7,755 nucleotides of DNA from Chloroflexota bacterium (GTDB taxonomy: Bacteria; Chloroflexota; Dehalococcoidia; UBA2247; RBG-13-53-26): contig QMOF01000106.1 of the NCBI GenBank assembly GCA_003650185.1, forward strand, positions 1-7,755, in the 5' to 3' direction. The notes beneath the pieces are model-generated. The model had not been told where the DNA came from and did not search any database. It saw only the letters and a program-made list of their open reading frames with translations. Positions 1 through 6,680 of the stretch are shown here, piece after piece. The translations under genes were made by a program, and so were the position numbers. Position 1 is the first letter of the stretch. The number at the start of each line of letters is the position of its first letter.

Positions 1-146
1 GCCCTATTACACCGGGCAGACCGAATACCCGCATATGGAGCCACCTCCATTGATCTTTCTCATCCGGAGAATGGCCCCTATTCTACCTGTCTACTGTCTC
101 ACATGTATCTGAACGAGCTCACCTTGCAGGCTCTGCAGATAGCCTT
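1..146. other. Unassigned window edge upstream of the glycyl-tRNA synthetase promoter
   Basis: No recognisable gene lies here. Plus frame 1 is open from the window edge to a TGA at 148-150 (49 codons), and frame 2 is open from the edge to a TGA at about 110-112. Neither translation contains a motif I know, and two open frames of this length are not surprising in GC-rich DNA. Either could be the 3' end of a gene that begins outside the window, but nothing here supports choosing one. Confidence 0.3.
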
Positions 147-173
147 TTGACACTGTTCGCCAAAGCTGATAAG
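147..173 (+). promoter_or_regulatory. Candidate sigma-70-type promoter for the glycyl-tRNA synthetase gene
   Basis: A perfect -35 hexamer TTGACA sits at 147-152. The -10 is imperfect: GATAAG at 168-173 (15-bp spacer) or TAAGTT at 170-175 (17-bp spacer). Transcription would start near 180 and give a leader of about 110 nt before the GTG start at 292, with the hairpin at 205-226 inside it. The -35 is convincing and the -10 is weak, so this is a moderate call. Confidence 0.35.
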
Positions 174-204
174 TTTAGTTCCAGTTCGTGGGACATTCCA
201 CAGG

Positions 205-226
205 GGACAGACCGGAAGGTCTGTCC
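205..226 (+). repeat. Perfect 9-bp hairpin in the synthetase leader
   Basis: GGACAGACC (205-213) and GGTCTGTCC (218-226) are exact reverse complements separated by GGAA, which fits the GNRA tetraloop pattern. If transcription begins near 180, the structure lies in the 5' untranslated region about 65 nt before the start codon. There is no run of T after it, so it does not look like an intrinsic terminator. None of the T-box signatures known for some aminoacyl-tRNA synthetase leaders is visible. It may be a dispersed intergenic palindrome rather than a regulator. Confidence 0.6.
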
Positions 227-278
227 ATATGTTGTCTGGGCACTTGTCAGCAAGGGTGCCCATCGGAGTAGGTAGCCT

Positions 279-285
279 GGAGGAG
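279..285 (+). promoter_or_regulatory. Ribosome-binding site that fixes the synthetase start
   Basis: GGAGGAG at 279-285 is a strong Shine-Dalgarno sequence, 6 nt before an in-frame GTG at 292. A second in-frame GTG follows at 295. The upstream ATG at 229 and the downstream ATG at 319 have no comparable site at the right distance, so initiation at 292 (or 295) is preferred. Confidence 0.65.
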
Positions 286-291
286 TCCATA

Positions 292-1659
292 GTGGTGTCA
301 GAGATAGGCAGTGTTGACATGGAGAAGATCGCGTCGCTGGGAAAGAGGCGCGGCTTCATCTTTCAGTCGAGCGAGATCTACGGAGGGCTGGGCAGTTGCT
401 GGGACTACGGGCCGCTGGGCGTTGAGCTGAAGCGCAACGTGAAGGAGGCGTGGTGGAAGGCAATGGTGCAGGAGCGCGATGACGTAGTGGGGATTGACGC
501 CAGCATCCTGATGCATCCTCGAGCCTGGGTAGCCAGCGGACATGTAGAGCAGTTCGCTGATCCACTGGTGGAGTGCAAGTCGTGCCACCTCAGGTTCCGA
601 GCCGATGACCTGAAAGAGAACGCCTGTCCTAGCTGTGGCGGCGAGCTGACCGAGCCCAGGATGTTCAACCTGATGTTCAAGACCTTTATGGGCCCGGTGG
701 AGGACGATGCTGCCGTAGTCTACCTCCGACCGGAGACGGCACAGGGCATCTTCGTCAATTTTGAGAACGTGCTCAATACCTCCCGCAAGAAGCTGCCTTT
801 TGGCATTGCCCAGATAGGCAAGGCCTTCCGCAATGAGATCACTACCGGGAACTTCATCTTCAGAAGTCGGGAGTTCGAGCAGATGGAGCTGGAGTTCTTT
901 GTCAAGCCCGGAACCGACAAGGAGTGGTTCAACTACTGGGTGCAGGAGAGGTTCAACTGGTACGTGAAGCTGGGAATAGATGAGGAGCACCTCCGCCTGC
1001 GCCGGCATGGCAAGGACGAGCTGGCCCACTATGCCATCGAATGCTACGACATCGACTACCTTTTCCCCATGGGCTGGTCGGAACTTGAGGGAATTGCCAA
1101 CCGTGGCGATTTCGACCTGAAGCAGCATGCTAGGTACAGCGGAAAGGACCTGACTTGCTTCGACGAGGAGACCCAACAGCACATTACCCCCTACATCATT
1201 GAGCCTTCGGCTGGAGTTGACCGCTCCGTTCTGGCCTTCTTACTGGATGCGTACCACGAAGAGATAGTAGAGAAGGAAAAGAGAGTGGTGCTGCGGCTTC
1301 ACCGGGATCTTGCGCCCATTAAGGTGGCTGTGCTGCCCTTGAGCAGGAATGAGAAGCTGGTGCCCTTTGCCAGGGAGGTCCATGCCGAGATACGGGGGGC
1401 CTTCATGACGCAGTACGATGACTCTCAGAGCATAGGCCGACGGTACCGACGCCAGGATGAAATCGGGACGCCGTTCTGCGTGACTATCGACTTCCAATCC
1501 CTCGAGGACCGCCAGGTCACCATCAGGGACAGGGACTCCCTGAAGCAGATCAGGGTTCCCATAGGAGTATTGAAGAGCACCCTGGCAGCCAAGCTCGCCG
1601 GGGAGCCGCTCGATGTGCTGCCGCCGGGCGGCAGCAAGTGGCTGGGCTTCGATAGCTAA
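292..1659 (+). CDS. glyQS: Glycine--tRNA ligase (glycyl-tRNA synthetase), alpha2 dimeric type, also named glyS
   Basis: This cytosolic class II synthetase joins glycine to tRNA-Gly using ATP. With the GTG start at 292 it has 455 residues, normal for the single-chain dimeric type. Counting from that start, the class II core begins near residue 17. A four-cysteine zinc-ribbon-like insert (C95, C98, C112, C115) precedes the family block RPETAQGIF at 146-154. Motif 2 covers about 171-201, with GKAFRNEI and REFEQMELE. Motif 3 is PYIIEPSAGVDR at 300-311. The C-terminal anticodon-binding domain runs from about 341 to 440 and includes the QYDD and GTPFC segments typical of the family. No key motif is missing, so the enzyme should be active. 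The gene stands alone, converging on the minus-strand remnants that end at 1697, and is probably driven by the promoter at 147-173. The ATG at 319 is the main alternative start (446 residues). Confidence 0.97.
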   Translation: MVSEIGSVDMEKIASLGKRRGFIFQSSEIYGGLGSCWDYGPLGVELKRNVKEAWWKAMVQERDDVVGIDASILMHPRAWVASGHVEQFADPLVECKSCHLRFRADDLKENACPSCGGELTEPRMFNLMFKTFMGPVEDDAAVVYLRPETAQGIFVNFENVLNTSRKKLPFGIAQIGKAFRNEITTGNFIFRSREFEQMELEFFVKPGTDKEWFNYWVQERFNWYVKLGIDEEHLRLRRHGKDELAHYAIECYDIDYLFPMGWSELEGIANRGDFDLKQHARYSGKDLTCFDEETQQHITPYIIEPSAGVDRSVLAFLLDAYHEEIVEKEKRVVLRLHRDLAPIKVAVLPLSRNEKLVPFAREVHAEIRGAFMTQYDDSQSIGRRYRRQDEIGTPFCVTIDFQSLEDRQVTIRDRDSLKQIRVPIGVLKSTLAAKLAGEPLDVLPPGGSKWLGFDS

Positions 1660-1696
1660 GGCGGCCTGCCTAGACCGCGCATCGCCGCGTGCCGGG

Positions 1697-2107
1697 CTAA
1701 GAAGTGCCCACGTTGGGCAGCCGCTCAAGCGCTGCTTGGACCTGTTCCTCCGCGAACTGTTGGTCTTCCACAGCACCTTCGAAGAACTCCTTGAAGGTGG
1801 CGACGTCCAGGTTGCTGTTGCCGTTCATCACAAACAGGATGTTCTTGCGTTCGTTCTTCTCCTTGCAGGCCAGCGCCTCGTCGGCCACCACCTTGACCGC
1901 GTAAGAGGACTCCGGTGATGGTACCAGCCCTTCCGCCCGAGCGAAGGCCACCGCCGCTTCGAAGGCCTGGCGCTGTGTGCAGACCTTAGCCTCAATCTGC
2001 ATCTCCCGGTACAGGGCGCTTACCAGGGGTGAGATACCATGGTAGCCCATCCCGCCAGCCCGGATGCTGGGTGGGACAAAGCCGTGACCCACGGTATATA
2101 TCTTCAG
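1697..2107 (-). pseudogene. Fragment of a TrpB2-like tryptophan synthase beta chain (C-terminal third)
   Basis: Reading down from about 2107, the translation begins LKIYTVGHGFVPPSIRAGG and continues with YHGISPLVSALYRE, FEAAVAFARAEGLVPSPESS and DEALACKE. These match the last 130-140 residues of TrpB2-type pyridoxal-phosphate enzymes, which are about 430-450 residues long. The N-terminal two thirds are absent, including the PLP-binding lysine and the glycine-rich phosphate loop, so the piece cannot be a working beta subunit. The serine-glycine motif near the C-terminus that TrpB2 proteins carry (SGHG-like) reads NGNS here, which also suggests relaxed selection. A GTG at 2134 keeps the frame open a little further upstream, but those residues do not resemble TrpB2. 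The upstream edge runs straight into the PKD-protein remnant. A short protein could still be made, but I would treat it as debris. Confidence 0.8.
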
Positions 2108-2117
2108 CACCACCGCA

Positions 2118-2470
2118 AGCCACCCAGTAGCCACTTCCCAAGCACAGGCCGACTATGGCCCAGCCGACCAGCAGCCCACTCGCGGACACATCTCTGGCAA
2201 CAGAGGCACAGGTGCAGACCCCGGCCTCGCCGTTGGTGTCGTCGGTGCCGTCTTCCTCAGCCTGCTCCTCAATGGTGATGAAGTCGGTCTTGACTTTTGT
2301 GTGAGAGCCGCCAGGCCCCGTTACTTTGAGGAGGACAGTGTACGTCCCTGGTGATGACCAGGGCCAGGATGGGTTCCGCTCGGTGGAGTCCGCTGTCCCA
2401 TCATTATCGAAGTCCCACTCCCAGACAGTGATGGCCACGATGGAACGCCGAGATGATGTCAGATCTGACT
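2118..2470 (-). pseudogene. Remnant of a PKD-domain surface protein with a hydrophobic C-terminal segment
   Basis: From about 2468 downward the frame reads SDLTSS, then the hallmark core WEWDFDNDGTADSTERNPSW, SPGTYTVLLKVTGPGG and KTDFITIE. This is the later strands of a PKD beta-sandwich domain, found in cell-surface and secreted proteins. The first strands of the domain are missing. An acidic linker follows, then a hydrophobic stretch of about 20 residues (SGLLVGWAIVGLCLGSGYWV) that could be a membrane anchor. The open frame continues at both ends, but there it only shadows other sequence: the permease gene upstream and the TrpB2 piece downstream. No start codon, signal peptide or natural stop belongs to the PKD part. 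It is therefore an internal piece of a larger gene, truncated within about 15 bp of the permease stop codon. Confidence 0.7.
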
Positions 2471-2482
2471 TCGCACCACCCC

Positions 2483-3601
2483 CTACGCCACTTCCCGCCT
2501 CAGCGTCAGTGAAGACAGGACTATGAACACTCCGGCAAACCCCAGCAGGATCAGCAGGTTGGAGCCAACGGGCCAGTCGAGCACGCTGGCGCCCTTTATC
2601 ATCACCTCCCTCACGGCGCGGTTGGCGTAGGTCATCGGCATCAGGTAGGAGATCCACCGGAGACTCCACGGCAGGCTCTCCACCGCCCAGAACAGCCCAC
2701 CTAGCAATGCCTGGGGGAATATGACCAGAGGCATGAACTGCACTGCCTGGAACTCGTTGCGAGCGAAGGTGGACAGGAATATCCCCAGGTTGACGGCTGT
2801 CATGGCCATGACGATCACCGCCAGGACGACCACCCCCAGGCTGCCCGCATAGTTGATGTTCAGAACGTACACTGTGAACAGCAGTATTACCATCGACTCC
2901 GCCAGCGCGAAAAGGCCAAACCCCAGCATGTAGCCGAGCACCGACTCGGCCCGGCTCAAGGGGGACGCCAGAAGCCGCTCCATGGTCCCCTGCGCCCTTT
3001 CCCGCAGGAAGCTGACCGATGTCAACAGGAACACGAAAAGGAACGGAATGAGCACCAGGAAGGCCGGGGCAAGGTAGTCCAGCGTCCTGAAGCGGGGCCC
3101 ACCGTAGATAAAGACAGGCTTCACGTCGATCATGCGGCTTCCCGCACCTGGCACGGCGGCCAGGGCCTCCGGTATTGCCTGTGCCACACCCTCTCTGATG
3201 TATCCCGCGACCTGAGGGTCGGACCCCTCAAGCACCAGGCTGAACGACGGGCTGTCCCCCGTGACCGCGCTCCGGGTAAGATCGAACGGGAAGACCAACG
3301 CCGCCTGGAATTCGCCGTCCTTTATCTGTGCCATCACCTCGTCCCGACTCGACTCCACCAGGGTGAAATCAGTGCTCTCCTCAATGGCGGCCACGATCTG
3401 CCCAGCCATCGATATCGACGCCACCGGCTCGTCCTCGTTGACCACGCCGACGGTGACACCTGACGGCTCCAGCTCTATGAGATAGCCCACCAATGAAAGG
3501 ACGATTATGGGTATGAAGAAGATGAGGGCCAGGGTGCGGCGGTCGCGGCGGAACTGGGTGATGATGCGCCCTGCCAGGGCTGCGATCCTACCCCAGCCCA
3601 C
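2483..3601 (-). CDS. ABC-2 family exporter permease
   Basis: This is the membrane half of an exporter whose ATPase lies directly upstream. Starting at GTG 3601 it has 372 residues. It has one transmembrane helix near the N-terminus (about 23-41), a large extracytoplasmic domain (about 42-177) and then roughly five helices clustered at the C-terminus. The second helix is followed by the ABC-2 signature ERxxGTxExL at 201-210. This layout, with a soluble loop after helix 1, is that of the YhhJ/YbhR-like permeases that export drugs or other hydrophobic compounds; the actual substrate is unknown. Three consecutive in-frame GTG codons (3607, 3604, 3601) are possible starts. The last is preferred because an AGGGGG sequence sits about 5 nt before it. 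That start overlaps the ATPase end by 14 nt, which implies translational coupling. The coding sequence is intact. Confidence 0.9.
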   Translation of the reverse strand: MGWGRIAALAGRIITQFRRDRRTLALIFFIPIIVLSLVGYLIELEPSGVTVGVVNEDEPVASISMAGQIVAAIEESTDFTLVESSRDEVMAQIKDGEFQAALVFPFDLTRSAVTGDSPSFSLVLEGSDPQVAGYIREGVAQAIPEALAAVPGAGSRMIDVKPVFIYGGPRFRTLDYLAPAFLVLIPFLFVFLLTSVSFLRERAQGTMERLLASPLSRAESVLGYMLGFGLFALAESMVILLFTVYVLNINYAGSLGVVVLAVIVMAMTAVNLGIFLSTFARNEFQAVQFMPLVIFPQALLGGLFWAVESLPWSLRWISYLMPMTYANRAVREVMIKGASVLDWPVGSNLLILLGFAGVFIVLSSLTLRREVA

Positions 3602-4367
3602 CACCACCCCCTGTGAAGCTGAGAAACGCCTCCTCCAGAGTAGAAGCGCCGCTGCGCTGGCGCAGTTCGTCTGCACTGCCCTCGGCCAGGATAAGCCCCT
3701 GCCTCATCAGGCCCAAACGATGGCAGTGCTCCGCTTCGTCCATGACGTGGCTGGAGACGACTATGGTCACCCCCTCCTGGTTCAGCCGGTAGAAATGTTT
3801 CCAGAAGGTCATCCGCAACTGGGGGTCTATGCCCACGGTGGGCTCATCGAGGAACAGCAGCACCGGGCTGTGCACCAGGGCGCAGGCCAGGGATGCACGC
3901 CTCCTCATGCCGCCGCTGAGGGTAGCCACCACACTGTTGGCGCGGTCTGCGAGCTCTACCAGTTCCAGAAGCTCGTGAAGTCGCGATCGCGATGAGACGC
4001 CGTAGACTCTGCCGAAGAAGAGCAGGTTCTCCCACACGGTGAGGTCCTGGTAGAGGGCGTCCGCCTGGGTCATGTAGCCGACCTGCGACAGGACTTCCTT
4101 GTTGGGCATCAGTTTGCCCAGTACGCGGGCTTCGCCGGCTGTCGGCTTGAGCAGCCCCACCAGCAGCCGAATGAGGGTGGTCTTGCCCGACCCGTTGGGA
4201 CCGAGCAGACCATAAGTCTCACCGGGCCTCACCGTCAGGTCTACCCCGTCAACCGCCCGTATCTTGCCAAAGTGCCGCTTCAGCTCGCGGGTCTCAACGA
4301 CTGTCCTGTGCCAGGTGGCCTCCTTTGCCTCGCACAGCACGACCACAGATTGACAGCTACGTGCCAT
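3588..4367 (-). CDS. ABC transporter ATP-binding protein (drug-export type)
   Basis: This cytoplasmic ATPase powers the permease encoded immediately downstream. From ATG 4367 it has 259 residues. Visible motifs in order are Walker A GPNGSGKTT (56-64), Q-loop glutamine (about 101, in MTQADALY), ABC signature LSGGM (150-154), Walker B LLFLDE (170-175) followed by PTVGID, and the H-loop histidine (about 207, in SSHVMDEAEHC). LSGGMRRR and the length fit the DrrA/CcmA/NatA-like group that pairs with ABC-2 permeases. All catalytic residues are present. The frame stays open upstream to 4529, but that extension is arginine-rich and contains the likely promoter at 4401-4430, so ATG 4367 is preferred. 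It would leave a leader of about 27 nt. A GTG at 4346 is another option. The C-terminus ends in a glycine run that overlaps the permease start by 14 nt. Confidence 0.92.
   Translation of the reverse strand: MARSCQSVVVLCEAKEATWHRTVVETRELKRHFGKIRAVDGVDLTVRPGETYGLLGPNGSGKTTLIRLLVGLLKPTAGEARVLGKLMPNKEVLSQVGYMTQADALYQDLTVWENLLFFGRVYGVSSRSRLHELLELVELADRANSVVATLSGGMRRRASLACALVHSPVLLFLDEPTVGIDPQLRMTFWKHFYRLNQEGVTIVVSSHVMDEAEHCHRLGLMRQGLILAEGSADELRQRSGASTLEEAFLSFTGGGGGLG
3607..3612 (-). promoter_or_regulatory. Ribosome-binding site for the permease, inside the ATPase 3' end
   Basis: On the minus strand AGGGGG (3612 to 3607) precedes GTG 3601 by about 5 nt. It doubles as codons for the glycine-rich end of the ATPase (a run of five glycines). 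Its position favours the third of three tandem GTG codons as the permease start. Confidence 0.45.
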
Positions 4368-4400
4368 CAAACCTGTGGGCAGACGCCGTCGACGCCGAAC

Positions 4401-4430
4401 ATTGTATTGCCGCATCGCATAGCACGTCAA
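4401..4430 (-). promoter_or_regulatory. Candidate promoter of the ABC exporter operon
   Basis: On the minus strand TTGACG (4430-4425) and TACAAT (4406-4401) are separated by 18 bp, and each hexamer matches the sigma-70 consensus at five of six positions. Transcription would begin near 4394, about 27 nt before ATG 4367. This supports that ATG over the longer open frame. Confidence 0.55.
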
Positions 4431-4571
4431 CGTAGCGAAGTCTCGGGCGGCGGATGTCTTGTGCACCCGTCCTTTCCGGGTCAGGCAAGTGTTACCAGGG
4501 TCACATACTTTGGCGGGGCCGGGCTGCATAAGAAGAAAGGCGTCTGCGCGGCCGAGAAGGAGAGTCTCTAC

Positions 4572-5494
4572 ATGTGTGCCAGTGAGTTATCGCCAACAGC
4601 AAGGGCCAGGGAGTTTCCGCCGGGGCTTGACTGGATGAACACGGAGGCGCCTTTGACCCTGGCGCAGCTCCGGGGCAAGGTGGTAGTCCTTGATTTCTGG
4701 ACGTACAGGTGCATCAACTGCATCCACGTCATACCCGATCTGAAGCAGGCCGCATCATCCTGCGCTATGGCCTGGAGCACCCCATCGTCAATGACTGCGA
4801 TTTCAAGGTATGGCGCGCCTGGGGTGTGCAAGCGTGGCCCACCCTGTTCGTCATCGACCCTGAGGGTAGGGTGGTGGGGCGACACAGCGGCGCAGGGGTG
4901 TACACCCTCTTCCGGCCGGTGATCGCCCGGCTAGTGCGTGCCTTCGACTTCCGAGGGCTGCTTGATCGCCGCCGGCTGCGATTAAGGGTGGAGAAGGAGC
5001 AGCAGCCCCAGGGCCTGCTCTCATTTCCCGGCAAGGTCCTGGCCGATGGCCCGGGGAACCAGCTATTCATCACCGACGCCAACCATCACCAGGTGCTGGT
5101 GATAGGCACCCTCATCGGCGAGGTGCTGGAGGCCATCGGCAGCGGCGAGGCGGGTTTTGAAGACGGCGATTTCCGCACCTGTTCCTTCCGTAGTCCTCAG
5201 GAGATGGCCCTGGACACAGACTGCCAGATCCTCTACGTGGCAGACACCTACAACAACAAGATCAAGAGGCTGGATCCCGAGAGCAAGCGGATCGAGACGA
5301 TCGCCGGTGGCGTGCGTGGCTGGCGTGACGGTGCAGCCCCGCTGTTCTACGAACCGGGCGGCATCGACGCCGCGATGGGCAGGCTGTATGTGGCTGACAG
5401 CAAGAACCACGCGGTCCGCGTGGTTGATCTGGCCACGCTCCGAGCCACCACGCTGGTACCGGAGACGCTGGAGATCACTATCCACCTTAGCTAG
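4572..5494 (+). pseudogene. Broken thioredoxin-like/NHL-repeat protein (NHLRC2-like)
   Basis: A good ribosome-binding site (AAGGAG, 4557-4562) precedes ATG 4572. The first frame encodes the start of a thioredoxin-like domain: FPPGLDW, then KVVVLDFWTYRCINCIHVIPDL with a CxxC pair. At about 4745-4755 the homology jumps frame. It resumes as ILRYGLEHPIVND and AWPTLFVIDPEGRVVG, followed by NHL beta-propeller repeats (LFITDANHHQVLVI, LYVADTYNNKIKRLD, LYVADSKNHAVRVVDL) to a stop at 5492-5494. Compared with NHLRC2-like proteins of roughly 480-500 residues, about 34 residues are missing at the frame jump, including the GVHSAKF-like strand. Only about 307 codons remain in total. The last repeat looks like the family's usual last one (FYEPGG), so the other missing part is probably internal repeats rather than the tail. 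Family members are predicted redox or scaffold proteins. A second start at ATG 4709 is out of frame with the CxxC region, so a product from it would be partial. Confidence 0.8.
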
Positions 5495-5563
5495 CGGTAG
5501 CATGTCCGGTGCTGCCGCGCAGTGTCATGCGTCAGGTTTGGCAGGGACGGGAGATTGAGGAAC

Positions 5564-5588
5564 AGGGGCGGCACAGACGGCCGCCCCT
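5564..5588. repeat. GC-rich inverted repeat between convergent genes, possible bidirectional terminator
   Basis: AGGGGCGGC (5564-5572) and GCCGCCCCT (5580-5588) are exact reverse complements around a 7-nt loop. The repeat lies about 70 bp after the thioredoxin-NHL remnant and about 28 bp beyond the stop of the convergent SDR gene, where a shared terminator would be expected. No T-tract follows on either strand, so it is not a textbook intrinsic terminator. It could instead be a copy of a dispersed intergenic palindrome. Confidence 0.5.
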
Positions 5589-5615
5589 ACTTCGTGTAGA
5601 TACAGGGGGGTGAGC

Positions 5616-6572
5616 CTACATCAATCGGGCCAGAATCTTGCCGAAGAGCGGCCCGACAAAGTACCACATAAAAGGCAGGAAAAGCACCGTGTAGCGCCTG
5701 CTCAGTTCCTTCTTGTAGTCCTCCAGATAGTCGGCGAAGGTCTTTCGCTGAAAGCAGAGCAGTTCCTGCGACTTGCTGGTGTCATACCAGTGAAGATAGG
5801 AAGGCTCCTCGGGGAACCTGTCTGCCGGTGGCAGTGGCAAGCGCATCGTACCCAGGATCGCCCCCGTCATGTCCTTGTACAGCATCTGCTGACCGGGCCC
5901 CCCGCCGATGACCAGCGTGTTACCTTTGACCATGTCGAACCTTCTGATGGCGTTGGCTATGGCCGTTGCCACATCCTCGGGGTGGCAGAACTCGACCCTG
6001 TTGTGCAGTGGTATGCTGAACAGCCGTTTGAGGTCCCTTACCGAGAAAGCGGAGTAGAGCGTGGCCGACAAACGCAGTATCACGTAGTCAATGCCCGACT
6101 CTCTGATCACATTCTCTGCCTGGAGCTTCGTCTGCCCGTAGGGCTCGCTGGGATGGGGAGCATCCCTGTCCGGGCTCAAGGGGCGGTCGGTTTGGGGGGT
6201 GGGACCGAAGACCGCCACCGACGAGGTGAACACGAACGGGATGTGCCCCCCCTCTCCTTTGAGAAGATCGACCAGCACCCTGGTGCCCCCTACGTTGACC
6301 CTGTCCGCCAGCTCCGGCCTCTGGTTGGCCAGGGGTGGCAGGATGCCGGCCATATGAACGACGGCGTCGACGCCAGCGAGTGCTCGCCGCACTGAATCGG
6401 CCTGGGTTATGTCGCCCCAGAACACAGCCGCCCGCTGGTGAAGCTCTCGCACACTTTTGTGATTGCGAGGGGTGTCCAGGTCGAACACCCGTACCTCAAA
6501 CCCCTCTTCCAATAGCTTGTTGCAGACGGTGATGCCCAACCGCCCTGCTCCACCCGTCACCAGTACCCGCAC
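5616..6572 (-). CDS. NAD(P)-dependent epimerase/dehydratase, extended SDR family
   Basis: This 318-residue soluble oxidoreductase of the extended short-chain dehydrogenase family is complete. The nucleotide-binding motif is TGGAGRLG (6-13, GxxGxxG). D31 at the end of the second strand suggests NAD rather than NADP. D54 in WGDIT and HMAG at 73-76 follow. The catalytic set is S117/S118 (FTSS), Y145 and K149 (YGQTK). The C-terminal part is less conserved in the family and should carry the substrate pocket; the substrate cannot be inferred. The last 25 residues form a hydrophobic, aromatic tail ending GPLFGKILARLM, shared with the neighbouring paralog and possibly membrane-associating. It starts at GTG 6572 with AAGGAGG 6 nt upstream, and GTG fits the alignment of the two paralogs. 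Its own strong promoter lies at 6681-6709. No defects are seen. Confidence 0.92.
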   Translation of the reverse strand: MRVLVTGGAGRLGITVCNKLLEEGFEVRVFDLDTPRNHKSVRELHQRAAVFWGDITQADSVRRALAGVDAVVHMAGILPPLANQRPELADRVNVGGTRVLVDLLKGEGGHIPFVFTSSVAVFGPTPQTDRPLSPDRDAPHPSEPYGQTKLQAENVIRESGIDYVILRLSATLYSAFSVRDLKRLFSIPLHNRVEFCHPEDVATAIANAIRRFDMVKGNTLVIGGGPGQQMLYKDMTGAILGTMRLPLPPADRFPEEPSYLHWYDTSKSQELLCFQRKTFADYLEDYKKELSRRYTVLFLPFMWYFVGPLFGKILARLM

Positions 6573-6576
6573 TGCT

Positions 6577-6585
6577 CTCCTCCTT
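6577..6585 (-). promoter_or_regulatory. Ribosome-binding site of the downstream SDR gene
   Basis: The minus strand reads AAGGAGGAG from 6585 to 6577, with the AAGGAGG core ending 6 nt before GTG 6572. It decides in favour of the GTG start, since no ATG is placed at a suitable distance. Confidence 0.75.
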
Positions 6586-6606
6586 GCGCCTTAGCAAAAC
6601 ATGAAC

Positions 6607-6621
6607 CAGGCCCTCGGCCTG
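6607..6621 (-). repeat. Small hairpin in the SDR leader
   Basis: CAGGCC (6607-6612) and GGCCTG (6616-6621) form a 6-bp stem with a 3-nt loop. It lies in the predicted 5' leader, about 35 nt before the start codon. It is too short to assign a function. Confidence 0.35.
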
Positions 6622-6635
6622 TCTGCCTCGGGAAC

Positions 6636-6676
6636 ATGGTTTGCATGACGTCATTAGTTTGCATTTCGCTAACCAT
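6636..6676 (-). promoter_or_regulatory. Operator-like cluster just downstream of the SDR promoter
   Basis: Within 41 bp there is a 10-bp palindrome ATGACGTCAT (6645-6654). There are two direct copies of GTTTGCAT (6639-6646 and 6657-6664, 18 bp apart), and a flanking inverted pair ATGGTT (6636-6641) and AACCAT (6671-6676). The cluster begins right after the -10 element and covers the predicted start site, a usual place for a repressor operator. No regulator gene is present in the window. The function is inferred only from symmetry and position. Confidence 0.4.
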
Positions 6677-6680
6677 TCGC

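Noticed and set aside
1..318. T-box riboswitch in the glycyl-tRNA synthetase leader
   Set aside because: I could not find the conserved antiterminator sequence or a terminator with a T-tract; only one isolated hairpin is present.
298..1182. Long minus-strand open frame opposite the glycyl-tRNA synthetase gene
   Set aside because: It is antisense to a gene with complete family motifs, and its translation shows no domain. High GC content creates such open frames.
1618..1634. Palindrome CTGCCGCCGGGCGGCAG near the end of the glycyl-tRNA synthetase gene
   Set aside because: It lies inside the coding sequence (a Leu-Pro-Pro-Gly-Gly-Ser stretch) before the stop codon, with no T-tract. Codon choice explains it.
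1992..2669. A single 225-codon minus-strand gene spanning the PKD region
   Set aside because: Its first 60-odd codons only shadow the permease gene and its last 35 or so shadow the TrpB2 piece. Only the middle (about 2118-2470) has real homology, so it is not one gene.
4272..4571. Long N-terminal extension of the plus-strand open frame before ATG 4572
   Set aside because: It is antisense to the ATPase gene and its promoter, lacks any motif, and a good ribosome-binding site supports ATG 4572.
5610..6395. Plus-strand open frame of 261 codons opposite the SDR gene
   Set aside because: It is antisense to an SDR with intact cofactor and catalytic motifs and has no recognisable protein features.
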